7,608 nucleotides of DNA from Deltaproteobacteria bacterium (GTDB lineage Bacteria > Myxococcota > B64-G9). The position numbers were made by a program, and so were the translations under genes. Below, piece after piece: positions 1 through 6,612 of the stretch. The stretch covers positions 1 to 7,608 of the forward strand of contig JAUVAM010000160.1 of NCBI GenBank assembly GCA_030591745.1, in the 5' to 3' direction. Position 1 is the stretch's first letter; the number at the start of each line of letters is the position of its first letter. The notes beneath the pieces were generated by a model. That model saw only the letters and a list, made by a program, of their open reading frames with translations. It was not told the DNA's origin and did not search any database.

Positions 1-40
1 AGCATTTTCCCTCCCTGGTGACATCTACAAAACAAACGAA

Positions 41-2701
41 CTATCGAAGTCGAGTATCGTGGATGCAGCGGAAATGCAGAAAGTCCGTCGATTGATAGAA
101 ATCCGGTATCGGGCCCTGGACCCATGTGGACTGGCCCACTCCGCTCCAATAATTCAAGGCGCTGGTCCGCCATCCCGTTATGAAATCATCGTACCAGACG
201 TCGGCCAGGCGGTTGTACTGGCCCGTGCCGTTGGGCCAGCCGGCGTGAATAAGCTGCATGGCTTGGCGGAAATCAGGCAGGCCGCCGCCCACATGCCTGC
301 ATTCCTCGATGGCGCCGGCCACATCCAGGGCCACCCGGTCGTAAGAATCGGCGATCATGCCATCGGAGCGATGGCAGGCTGCGTCGGGCGGGCCATAGCA
401 GTTGCCCTCGCCCAACACTTCACCCCGACTGGAAGCCCAAATGCAGCGGAAATTATGGCTGGCCCCCTCGGCATCCTGACCGCTGCCCCCGCCAGACACC
501 TGCACCAGAGCCCGATTGGCCGAGCTGGCCGTGGTGGAAAGAGTCCACAGCAAGTTGGTGTCGGTGGTGTTGCCGATGAAAGAGTGGGGATTGAACAAGG
601 GATCGGAACCGTCGCCCGGATCGGGCCGATTCCGCACAGCCCAAATTTCGCTGGCATAGGGCAGCCTGCCGCCAAGATCTTCGCAGGTCTGCCGTGCCGA
701 ATCGAAAGTGGCTGGCAAACGCTCCAGGCCGTCCCAGGCATTACCCCAGTCGTCCACGATCTCCACGCCGTTGGCGTTGCCGCTGGATGAACCATCCAAA
801 CTGCTGTTGCAGAAATACACGGCCCCATTCCACTGCACCACCTGGTTGGCCTGACAAACGGGCACCTCCAGGCCGGGGGCACGCCAGACACAGCGATAAA
901 GTTGCTCGGTCAAAGGGTCGATGCCGGCAACAAGGCCGCCACTTGGATACCAAGCTCCGCCATCGCCCTGAGGCGCGAAAACCAGACTGTAAGGCACTGG
1001 ACTCAGAAAAGGGACCCAGACCAAACTGGAAGTCCAACGGCTGCCTCCGCCCAGAAACGACCAACCTTCGTGAAGCAACTCGGCTGCCTCTATTACTTGC
1101 GGCAGTTCGCCGCCGACGGCCCGGCAATCCTCCACCGCCGCGGCCAAGCCAAGTGCCACCCGGTCAACCGCATCGCTCACCAGACTGGAGCGTCGAGCCG
1201 AGAAAGACAAACAACCGTCGGCACAAGTTGGATTGGCCTCGGGGAAACTCGCGGGACGCGCCAGACCGATGCAGCGAAAAGACTGCCTCCCCGTATGATC
1301 ACTGTCCGTAACCCATCCGCCCCCAGGGTACCAGGAGGCCCGGTTGTTCACGTCCATTCGCACGGAGACGGGAAAAATGTTTCCAATCTTGCTGATGACA
1401 TCTGCCGCCCAAAACCAAGTGGCCTCGTCCTGCTCAATCCCCGCGTGAATCATCTCGGCCCATTCCATGGCCGAAGGCAAGCTGCCGCCGTAAAAAGCGC
1501 ATTCGTTGCTGGCGGAGGTGTAGTCCAAAGCGATTCGGTCCTGGACATCCACGTTCCACACGCGCGCATGAGACCAACAGGCGCTTCCGACCGGGCCATG
1601 GCAGCGGGCCTGGTCGAATCCGACCCCTTCTTCATCAGGCCAAATGCAGCGGAACTTGGCCTGATGGGTCTCATCAAAGTAAGTCATGTAGCCGTCACTC
1701 AGGGCCACCGCCACCCGCGTGGGGTTGACGTGGTAAGAGCGAATGTTGGTCCAGAGGAAGTTGCCGACCGTATCGTCGGACAGGTTCCCGGTGCCATCTG
1801 TAGCATTGTTGCGCCACAGCTCGGTCGCGGTGGGCAGTCGTCCACCCAGGCTCTCGCAAGTCGCCACGGCTTCGGCCCAGGTCTTTGCCGGACGCTCTAA
1901 GCCATCGAAGGTCTCACCCCAGACGTCCACCACGGGAAAACCCTGGTAGTGGCCACAGAAGGCCCAGACCCAGCAGCCATCGTCGGCGCAGTCAAAAAGG
2001 CCGTCACGATCGTTGTCCAGCCCGTCCGCGCAGGCTCCTTGGGAACCCTCCCCCGCGTCGGCGTCGCAAAAAGTAAAGCCCTGACAACTCGGATCCACGC
2101 AGTCGGTCATGCCGTCTTCGTCGTTGTCCTGACCATCGTCGCAGGCCGTGGGCGTGTTTTCCATACCTGGCAAACAAAAGGTGTAGCCCTGGCAGTCGCT
2201 GTCGTCGCAGTCGATGGCGTCGTCCTGATCGTTGTCGTCACCATCCTGGCAGGCCTCGGCCGTGGTCTCGCCGCCGGCCCCGCCGCAGAAGGTAAAACCC
2301 TCGCAGCCCAAGTCATCGCAGTCCGTCTGCCCATCTTCGTCATTGTCCACGCCATCCTGGCAGGTCACCGAGTCCAATTCGCTGCCGGCGCCCGCGCAAA
2401 ACACAAAACCCTGACAATCGGCGTCATCGCAGTCCGTGTCCCCGTCCCCGTCATTGTCCTGGCCGTCGTCACAATCCGAGGCCGTATTTTCCGTGGCCGG
2501 CGCGCAAAAAACAAAACCCGCGCAATCGGAGTCGTCGCAATCCGTGTCCCCGTCCCCGTCGTTGTCCGAGCCATCCAGGCAGCGAGCCGACGTAGTCTCT
2601 CCCGGGTCGTAAGAATCGCCGTCACCGCCACAGGCCGCGGCCATAGTCAAAAAGCAAAGCAGGAAGGGGATAGCCCACTTCAATCCGTTCTCGGTCTTCA
2701 T
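41..2701 (-). CDS. Large multidomain lipoprotein with six DND-type metal-binding repeats and five DUF1566/lectin-like modules
   Basis: Residues 1-24 form a lipoprotein signal peptide: a Lys near the start, a hydrophobic core, then AAAC with Cys24 as the predicted lipidated residue. Gly at +2 fits outer-membrane sorting. Residues 41-249 hold six tandem Cys/Asp/Asn-rich repeats of 36-37 residues. Residues ~255-882 hold five Lcl_C/DUF1566-like or C-type-lectin-like modules. Each has a W/A-A--C---GG-LP helix-turn near its start and ends in F/Y-RC-(I/V). Two types alternate as A (255-358), B (~367-480), B (~493-607), A (~650-755), B (~765-882). The ATG has AGAAGGAG (2710-2717) 8 bases upstream, so this start is well supported. 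It is transcribed divergently from the hydrolase. A surface-exposed adhesive or ligand-binding role is inferred from family resemblance only; no catalytic motif is seen. The modules could also be read as degenerate formylglycine-generating-enzyme-like folds. Confidence 0.9.
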   Translation of the reverse strand: MKTENGLKWAIPFLLCFLTMAAACGGDGDSYDPGETTSARCLDGSDNDGDGDTDCDDSDCAGFVFCAPATENTASDCDDGQDNDGDGDTDCDDADCQGFVFCAGAGSELDSVTCQDGVDNDEDGQTDCDDLGCEGFTFCGGAGGETTAEACQDGDDNDQDDAIDCDDSDCQGYTFCLPGMENTPTACDDGQDNDEDGMTDCVDPSCQGFTFCDADAGEGSQGACADGLDNDRDGLFDCADDGCWVWAFCGHYQGFPVVDVWGETFDGLERPAKTWAEAVATCESLGGRLPTATELWRNNATDGTGNLSDDTVGNFLWTNIRSYHVNPTRVAVALSDGYMTYFDETHQAKFRCIWPDEEGVGFDQARCHGPVGSACWSHARVWNVDVQDRIALDYTSASNECAFYGGSLPSAMEWAEMIHAGIEQDEATWFWAADVISKIGNIFPVSVRMDVNNRASWYPGGGWVTDSDHTGRQSFRCIGLARPASFPEANPTCADGCLSFSARRSSLVSDAVDRVALGLAAAVEDCRAVGGELPQVIEAAELLHEGWSFLGGGSRWTSSLVWVPFLSPVPYSLVFAPQGDGGAWYPSGGLVAGIDPLTEQLYRCVWRAPGLEVPVCQANQVVQWNGAVYFCNSSLDGSSSGNANGVEIVDDWGNAWDGLERLPATFDSARQTCEDLGGRLPYASEIWAVRNRPDPGDGSDPLFNPHSFIGNTTDTNLLWTLSTTASSANRALVQVSGGGSGQDAEGASHNFRCIWASSRGEVLGEGNCYGPPDAACHRSDGMIADSYDRVALDVAGAIEECRHVGGGLPDFRQAMQLIHAGWPNGTGQYNRLADVWYDDFITGWRTSALNYWSGVGQSTWVQGPIPDFYQSTDFLHFRCIHDTRLR
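1955..2581 (-). repeat. Six tandem Cys-rich, Asp/Asn-rich 36-37-residue repeats within the lipoprotein
   Basis: Repeats begin at Cys41, 77, 114, 151, 187 and 224 of the lipoprotein, spaced 36, 37, 37, 36 and 37 residues. Each carries four cysteines in the pattern C-x13-C-x4-C-x5-C. Between the first two lies a DGxDNDxDGxxDC loop that looks like a DxDxDG calcium-binding loop. Five repeats end in G(F/Y)xFC; the last ends in WAFC. Four of the six retain the full DNDxDGxxDC core with Gly, Glu or Gln variation; the fourth has DQDD in place of DxDG. The pattern resembles MopE-type putative metal-binding motifs and repeats common in myxobacterial lipoproteins. Calcium binding and disulfides are inferred. 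Confidence 0.85.
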
Positions 2702-2709
2702 GTCGATAA

Positions 2710-2717
2710 CTCCTTCT
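2710..2717 (-). promoter_or_regulatory. Ribosome binding site of the lipoprotein gene
   Basis: On the minus strand AGAAGGAG lies 8 bases before the ATG at 2701-2699. It matches the anti-Shine-Dalgarno sequence well and fixes the start of the lipoprotein at the signal-peptide methionine. Confidence 0.75.
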
Positions 2718-2842
2718 CGTCAGTCCGTCCCGCCTACGGGGCCGTTGACTTTTCTGAGCTTGAAACAATAGCCGATCAGACCCTGAGAATCCACCATTCA
2801 ACCCAAGGCCAGATCTCCCACCCCTCTGCTCCATAAGCGATC

Positions 2843-2872
2843 TTGCGCCCAGAGTGCGGCGGACGTTATGCT
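2843..2872 (+). promoter_or_regulatory. Weak candidate sigma-70-like promoter for the hydrolase-thioesterase pair
   Basis: TTGCGC (2843-2848) and TATGCT (2867-2872) are separated by 18 bases. They match the consensus hexamers at 3/6 and 4/6 positions. Transcription would start near 2880, about 20 bases before the GTG at 2901. An alternative -35-like TTGACT at 2745-2750 has no good -10 partner. The rest of the 199-base gap between the divergent genes shows no clear operator or hairpin. Confidence 0.25.
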
Positions 2873-2885
2873 TCGCACGAATACG

Positions 2886-2894
2886 AGAAGGAGG
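2886..2894 (+). promoter_or_regulatory. Strong ribosome binding site that selects the GTG start of the hydrolase
   Basis: AGAAGGAGG ends 6 bases before the GTG at 2901. The in-frame ATG at 2868 lies upstream of this site and has no comparable sequence before it. Starting there would also add an 11-residue Arg-rich stretch that is not expected at the N-terminus of this fold. The site therefore argues for GTG initiation. Confidence 0.8.
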
Positions 2895-2900
2895 TTGGTC

Positions 2901-3650
2901 GTGAGCTTGATCAAAACAAGTCAGGGCCCGATTTTTGCCGAACAACATGGTGATGGCCCGCCCCTCTTGTTACTGCATGCCGACGGGTCTTCGGGCCTCG
3001 AGTTCGAGCCGGTCTGTAAAGAACTTGGGCGAGATTTCCGCGTCATGTGCCTGGATTTCCCCGGCTGCGGCCGATCGCCGCGCCGGGCTTTCTCGCCGGC
3101 CTATTACAAAGAGAACGCCAAAGCCGCCAGAGATCTGCTGGACCACTGGAGTCCCGACCGCCCCAGCTGGCTCATCGGCTGCGGAGGCGGCGCCATCGCG
3201 GCGCTCTGGTTGGCCATCCTGAAACCCGATCAAGTAGCCGGCGTGGTGGCAGACAGTTTCGACGAATTCTACGATACGGCAAGCAATGAGGAATTGCAGG
3301 CCGAACCCAGCAAAGAACTACAGGACTTTTGGCAGCGCATGAACGGAGAAGACTGGCCCCTCGTCATCGAAGAACTACAACGTGTCTTTTCCAATTTCAC
3401 CGAGCAAGAGCGCTCGGTCTTCGATTGGCGCCTGGAAGAAGTAGGCTGCCCCGTTTTGCTGACCGGCTCGCGGCGGGATCCCGTCATTCCCGAAGCTGGA
3501 AAGCGCAAGCTGGCCGTCGTCGAACAACTCAAACGAGGTCAACTCTTGCTTTATCCCGAGGGTGACCACCCCACCATGTGGAGCCAGCGCGATCGCTTCT
3601 GGCCCGACACCCTGGCCTTCATCGCGAGCCACCAATCGACCAATCCATGA
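2901..3650 (+). CDS. Alpha/beta-hydrolase-fold protein lacking the usual nucleophile serine
   Basis: The 249-residue product has the layout of a small single-domain alpha/beta hydrolase. LLLLHADGSS (about 22-31) is the beta-3/oxyanion-loop region, LDFPGCGRS (51-59) matches the typical D-x-x-G-x-G-x-S segment, and LIGCGGGAIAAL (91-102) is the nucleophile elbow. TGSRRDPVIP contributes the acid Asp193, and EGDHP contributes His223. The elbow normally reads G-x-S-x-G; here it is G-C-G-G-G, so Gly95 sits where the catalytic Ser should be, next to Cys94. Asp and His are kept. No signal peptide is seen, so it is cytoplasmic. GTG is chosen as start because of the strong ribosome binding site just upstream. 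The stop TGA overlaps the next ATG as ATGA, implying translational coupling to the acyl-ACP thioesterase. The protein may be a pseudo-hydrolase, a lyase-like or cofactor-free relative, or a binding partner; substrate unknown. Confidence 0.88.
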   Translation: MSLIKTSQGPIFAEQHGDGPPLLLLHADGSSGLEFEPVCKELGRDFRVMCLDFPGCGRSPRRAFSPAYYKENAKAARDLLDHWSPDRPSWLIGCGGGAIAALWLAILKPDQVAGVVADSFDEFYDTASNEELQAEPSKELQDFWQRMNGEDWPLVIEELQRVFSNFTEQERSVFDWRLEEVGCPVLLTGSRRDPVIPEAGKRKLAVVEQLKRGQLLLYPEGDHPTMWSQRDRFWPDTLAFIASHQSTNP

Positions 3651-4417
3651 CCCAGGCTTTCTCCATCCGCTTGCCCATCCGCTACGAAGACTCGGATCAC
3701 AGAGGCAAGATCAAGCCTCTTGCTCTGCTGGCTGCCATGCAAGAAGCAGCCATCTTGCACTCCGAATCCTTGGGGCGGGGCTTTACGTGGTTGTTTTCCA
3801 GAGACTGGGCATGGATGCTGGTGCAAACTCGAATCGAAATGCTGGACTGGCCCGAGTGGAGGCAAGAGATCACGGTACGCACCTGGCCCAGCGAGATGAG
3901 ACTCATGCTCTCGGTGCGCGAATTCGAAGTCCTCGTCGACGATCACCTTGTGGCCCGGGCCAGCACCCTTTGGGCTTTTTTCGACAGACAGCGGGTGCGA
4001 GTCATGAGGGTGCCCGAAGAGGTATCTCAAGCCTATGTCATCAATCCACGCCGCGCCTTGGACGTAAAATTCGTTCGGCCCAAGGGCCTCAGCGAACAGG
4101 CTGCATGGGTTCACAGGCAAACCCGGCGCGTCCGCATCGGAGACATTGACTCCAACCAACACGCGAACAACCTGCGCGTGGTGGACTGGCTTCTAAACAG
4201 CCTGCCCGACGGCCACCTGGCCACACACAAACTCCAGGGCTTGGACATCCGCTACATCGCGGAAATGCGCCAGGGTCAAGTCCTCCGCCTGCATCACGAA
4301 GCCTTCAACGAAGGAAAGCAGATCCATCACTGGATAGAACGAGACGACGGACACAAAGCCGTGGCCGCCACCAGCCTCTGGGAACCTCAGCCTTTACCAG
4401 TCGGTGCGGAGGGCTGA
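3647..4417 (+). CDS. Acyl-ACP thioesterase family protein (double hotdog fold)
   Basis: The 256-residue product looks like a bacterial member of the FatA/FatB-type acyl-ACP thioesterases (Pfam Acyl-ACP_TE). The family hydrolyses acyl-ACP to release free fatty acid in the cytoplasm. The N-terminal hotdog (~1-130) starts with an RYEDSDHRGKI segment and has the long helix LALLAAMQEAA. The second hotdog (~145-250) carries DSNQHANN with Asp168, Asn170 and His172. This matches the DxNxHxxN catalytic signature, followed by a helix with DWLLNSLP. LDIRYIAE supplies a candidate Glu206. The ATG at 3647 overlaps the upstream stop codon (ATGA); the frame is open upstream to 3578, but that would run inside the hydrolase gene. 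Its 3' end overlaps the convergent pcnB by 31 bases. Chain-length preference cannot be read from sequence; an acyl-CoA rather than acyl-ACP substrate is possible. Confidence 0.88.
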   Translation: MTQAFSIRLPIRYEDSDHRGKIKPLALLAAMQEAAILHSESLGRGFTWLFSRDWAWMLVQTRIEMLDWPEWRQEITVRTWPSEMRLMLSVREFEVLVDDHLVARASTLWAFFDRQRVRVMRVPEEVSQAYVINPRRALDVKFVRPKGLSEQAAWVHRQTRRVRIGDIDSNQHANNLRVVDWLLNSLPDGHLATHKLQGLDIRYIAEMRQGQVLRLHHEAFNEGKQIHHWIERDDGHKAVAATSLWEPQPLPVGAEG

Positions 4418-5766
4418 AAGGCTGGTTTGCGTCGGCGGCCCCCATGGCGACGGCGAGGGGGGCGCTTCTTTCTTTCCGAAGCAGCTTGCCCATCGCCCAG
4501 AGCCCCCTTGAGATTGGGGCACCTGTTGCTGGATCGCATCAAAGTCTTGCGCAAATGGGCCAATTTCCGTCGGTCCTTGCCCGTGGCCCTAACATAGAGC
4601 TCGAAAAGGTCCAAAATCTCCGGGAAGTCGTTGCGGCGAAGCAGGCTCTTGGGGATGGATGCGTTGGTACGCAGCCTGGCCAAGCGTTTCTGACCGGCCA
4701 GAATTTGCTGGATGCGCTCTGACTCCCATTTGGGCAACCGGATGCGCTCGACCCAAGGCCGTACCATGGCGCGGGCCACTTCTCCCAGGGCCTTGGTTTC
4801 AAATCGGAGGCCGTAGCCTTCACCCGCGCAAGCCGCGGCATCCAGGACCGGATGCAAAACAAGGCCGGCCAGAAGCACCGAGTTGGTCAACATGTCCCTG
4901 TCGCCGAGCTTGTCGAGTGCCCGCAGATAAGCCCAGAGCCCGACGCCCGGCTCCCGCTCCTCTCCCCGCTCGAGAGAACGGGCCAGATAATGGGCCACCT
5001 CGGGCAAGAGGACCTCAATCACACCGCTATGCCATAACAAACGAAAAGAGGCTTCAGCGGCTCCAGAGCGCAACATGCGCTGGATTTCTTCCAACAGGCG
5101 AGGCGGCGCGGCCTTCTTCAGCTCTTCTCGGTAGTCACAAATAGCCCGCCAGGTTTCCTCTTCCATGCGAAAACCCAAACGAGCGGCGAACTTGATGGCC
5201 CTCAAGATACGCACCGGGTCCTCTTGCACCCGGATGGACGGCTGTCCGATGAAGCGCAGCTTCCGCTCCACCAAATCTTCCAATCCGTCGGTATAATCGA
5301 TTAGCTGCTTGGCCACCGGATCATAAAAAAGGGCGTTGATCGTGAAATCACGGCGAAAGGCATCCGCCCGCTCGTCACCAAATTCGTTGTCCGACCGAAT
5401 CAAGAGGTCACCCTCGGGATTCTGCTGCAACTCGGCCCGAAAGGTGGCCGTTTCGATGATCTTGCCCTGAAAGTGAATATGGGCCAGACGAAAACGACGC
5501 CCGATGAGCCGACAGTTGCGGAAAACCTTGCGAATCTCGTTGGGCTTGGCCGATGTCGCCACATCGAAGTCTTTGGGGCTTCGCTTCAGTAGGAGATCAC
5601 GGACGCAACCACCCACCAGGTAGGCCAAGTGCCCGAAACGCTGCAAACGTCGAACGACCTTCAATGCATCCGCGTCGATTTGGGAAGGGGTAATGGACCG
5701 GCTGGGGATGACCGCCGGTTCCTGGCATTCCTGATTGTCTTCGCGCTCGGATGCAGATGCCGTCAT
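4387..5766 (-). CDS. pcnB: Poly(A) polymerase I (PcnB-type class II nucleotidyltransferase)
   Basis: The predicted 459-residue enzyme adds 3' poly(A) tails to RNA, which promotes RNA decay in bacteria. LVGGCVRDLLL (50-60) and KDFDVAT (65-71) form the nucleotidyltransferase signature, with Asp66 and Asp68 as metal ligands. RRFRLAH (90-96), ETATFR (105-110), RSDNEFG (124-130), RRDFTINAL (138-146) and a downstream EDPVRILRA motif follow in the order seen in E. coli PcnB. The RRFRLAH and FG-loop features favour poly(A) polymerase over CCA-adding enzyme. The C-terminus is a Lys/Arg-rich tail of about 30 residues, as in many PcnB proteins, plausibly for RNA binding. The start is uncertain. The frame is open to an ATG at 5901, but those extra 45 codons cross an AT-rich, promoter-like stretch and resemble no PcnB N-terminus, so ATG 5766 is preferred. 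Neither start has a clear Shine-Dalgarno sequence. Confidence 0.9.
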   Translation of the reverse strand: MTASASEREDNQECQEPAVIPSRSITPSQIDADALKVVRRLQRFGHLAYLVGGCVRDLLLKRSPKDFDVATSAKPNEIRKVFRNCRLIGRRFRLAHIHFQGKIIETATFRAELQQNPEGDLLIRSDNEFGDERADAFRRDFTINALFYDPVAKQLIDYTDGLEDLVERKLRFIGQPSIRVQEDPVRILRAIKFAARLGFRMEEETWRAICDYREELKKAAPPRLLEEIQRMLRSGAAEASFRLLWHSGVIEVLLPEVAHYLARSLERGEEREPGVGLWAYLRALDKLGDRDMLTNSVLLAGLVLHPVLDAAACAGEGYGLRFETKALGEVARAMVRPWVERIRLPKWESERIQQILAGQKRLARLRTNASIPKSLLRRNDFPEILDLFELYVRATGKDRRKLAHLRKTLMRSSNRCPNLKGALGDGQAASERKKRPPRRRHGGRRRKPAFQPSAPTGKG

Positions 5767-5847
5767 GGGGGGCCGAGCCTGGCACAGGCCCGAAAAAAAG
5801 GCAAGGGTGCTCGAAAACCGGACACATGAAATCCCGAAACCAAATCC

Positions 5848-5868
5848 AATATTCTTATATAACAACGC
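5848..5868. promoter_or_regulatory. AT-rich core of the divergent pcnB/radC-like promoter region
   Basis: The 168 bases between the two divergent genes contain one sharply AT-rich patch in a GC-rich setting, centred on the palindrome TTATATAA (5855-5862). On the minus strand it reads TGTTATATA, an extended -10 pattern (TGn-TATATA) facing pcnB. On the plus strand TATAAC (5858-5863) faces the radC-like gene. Neither direction has a good -35 hexamer at the usual spacing, so the assignment is tentative. Confidence 0.35.
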
Positions 5869-5934
5869 ACTAGGAAAAACGAAGCTCTCCGGCACGACCA
5901 TTGCTGTAGGTAAAAGGAGGAGGATCGACTACGA

Positions 5935-6537
5935 ATGGACGAGCAAAGCAAACCTGACCATGAGTTGCTCAGTTGCCTCCTTAAATTGCCGGCATCCCAT
6001 TGTTTGGCCCTGCTCGAAGCCAACTCGGGGCTCTCGAACTTGGCCCGCAAAACCAAAGAAGAATTGACCTCCATGCCCGGTCTTGGAGTCGTCTTGAGTG
6101 AACGACTCTTGGCGGCCTTCGAACTGGGAAGACGGGCCGCCGTACCCAGTCCAGACCCAAGCCACAGCCTGGCCTCGGCCCGGGACGTGGCAGAATGGTT
6201 CCGCTGCCGATTGCAGGCCCACATCCGCGAGAGCTTCCACGTGCTCTTGCTGGATGGACGCAATCGGCCCAAACGGCACATCACCGTGGCCGAAGGTTCC
6301 TGGAACGCCTGCCCCCTGGATCCCAAGCTGCTTTTCTCGGCCTGTCTGCGCCATGCATGCCCAAGCATCATCCTGGTACATAACCACCCCTCTGGAGACC
6401 CCCAGCCCAGCCGAGACGACATCAAACTAACCGAACGCCTGGTCAAAGCGGGTCGTCTCCTGGGTATCCGAATTCTGGATCATCTCGTGGTTGGCCGCGA
6501 AGGCTATTGCTCCCTGGCCGAAGCCGGCCTCATGTAG
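5935..6537 (+). CDS. RadC-like MPN/JAB-domain protein
   Basis: The 200-residue product belongs to the RadC (YeeS/UPF0758) family. An N-terminal helix-hairpin-helix region is centred on MPGLG (47-51) and followed by AAFELGRR. The C-terminal MPN+/JAB domain (~78-200) keeps the whole zinc-metalloprotease-type signature: Glu99, and HNHPSGDPQPSRDD with His149, His151, Ser159 and Asp162 (HxHx7SxxD). The historical DNA-repair role of RadC has been withdrawn, and the biochemical function of the family is unsettled. The length is slightly below the usual 220-230 residues because the N-terminal arm is short. Where most members read GTLN before the catalytic core, this one has GSWN. The start is supported by AGGAGGAGG (5915-5923), 11 bases upstream of the ATG. 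It is divergent from pcnB and probably monocistronic, since the next gene has its own promoter. No phage or integrative-element genes are visible nearby. Confidence 0.92.
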   Translation: MDEQSKPDHELLSCLLKLPASHCLALLEANSGLSNLARKTKEELTSMPGLGVVLSERLLAAFELGRRAAVPSPDPSHSLASARDVAEWFRCRLQAHIRESFHVLLLDGRNRPKRHITVAEGSWNACPLDPKLLFSACLRHACPSIILVHNHPSGDPQPSRDDIKLTERLVKAGRLLGIRILDHLVVGREGYCSLAEAGLM

Positions 6538-6547
6538 GAATCCAAGC

Positions 6548-6576
6548 TTGACAGAGATGCCAAGCACCGATAAAAG
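6548..6576 (+). promoter_or_regulatory. Sigma-70-type promoter of the porin-like gene
   Basis: A perfect -35 hexamer TTGACA (6548-6553) is followed after exactly 17 bases by TAAAAG (6571-6576), a 4/6 match to the -10 consensus. Transcription would begin near 6583, leaving a leader of about 30 bases that contains the AAGGAG ribosome binding site (6599-6604). It starts just 10 bases after the radC-like stop codon, implying the porin gene is transcribed independently. Confidence 0.55.
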
Positions 6577-6612
6577 CAGGCTAATCTTACCAAACCACAA
6601 GGAGCAGAACGA

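Noticed and set aside
902..2836. Long plus-strand open frames (902-1900 and 1949-2836) opposite the lipoprotein
   Set aside because: They lie antisense to a gene with a clear signal peptide, repeats and ribosome binding site. Their translations are compositionally biased mirrors of the Asp/Cys-rich repeats, and neither has a recognisable domain.
2868..2900. Upstream ATG (2868) as start of the hydrolase
   Set aside because: The AGAAGGAGG site at 2886-2894 lies downstream of this ATG and is placed correctly for GTG 2901; the extra 11 residues are Arg-rich and unlike the fold's N-terminus.
3551..4162. Minus-strand 203-codon frame opposite the hydrolase/thioesterase junction
   Set aside because: It is antisense to two genes with recognisable catalytic motifs and has no domain signature or ribosome binding site support.
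5767..5901. N-terminal 45-residue extension of PcnB starting at 5901
   Set aside because: It has no Shine-Dalgarno sequence, crosses an AT-rich promoter-like patch and shows no similarity to PcnB N-termini. It cannot be fully excluded because the 5766 start also lacks a clear ribosome binding site.
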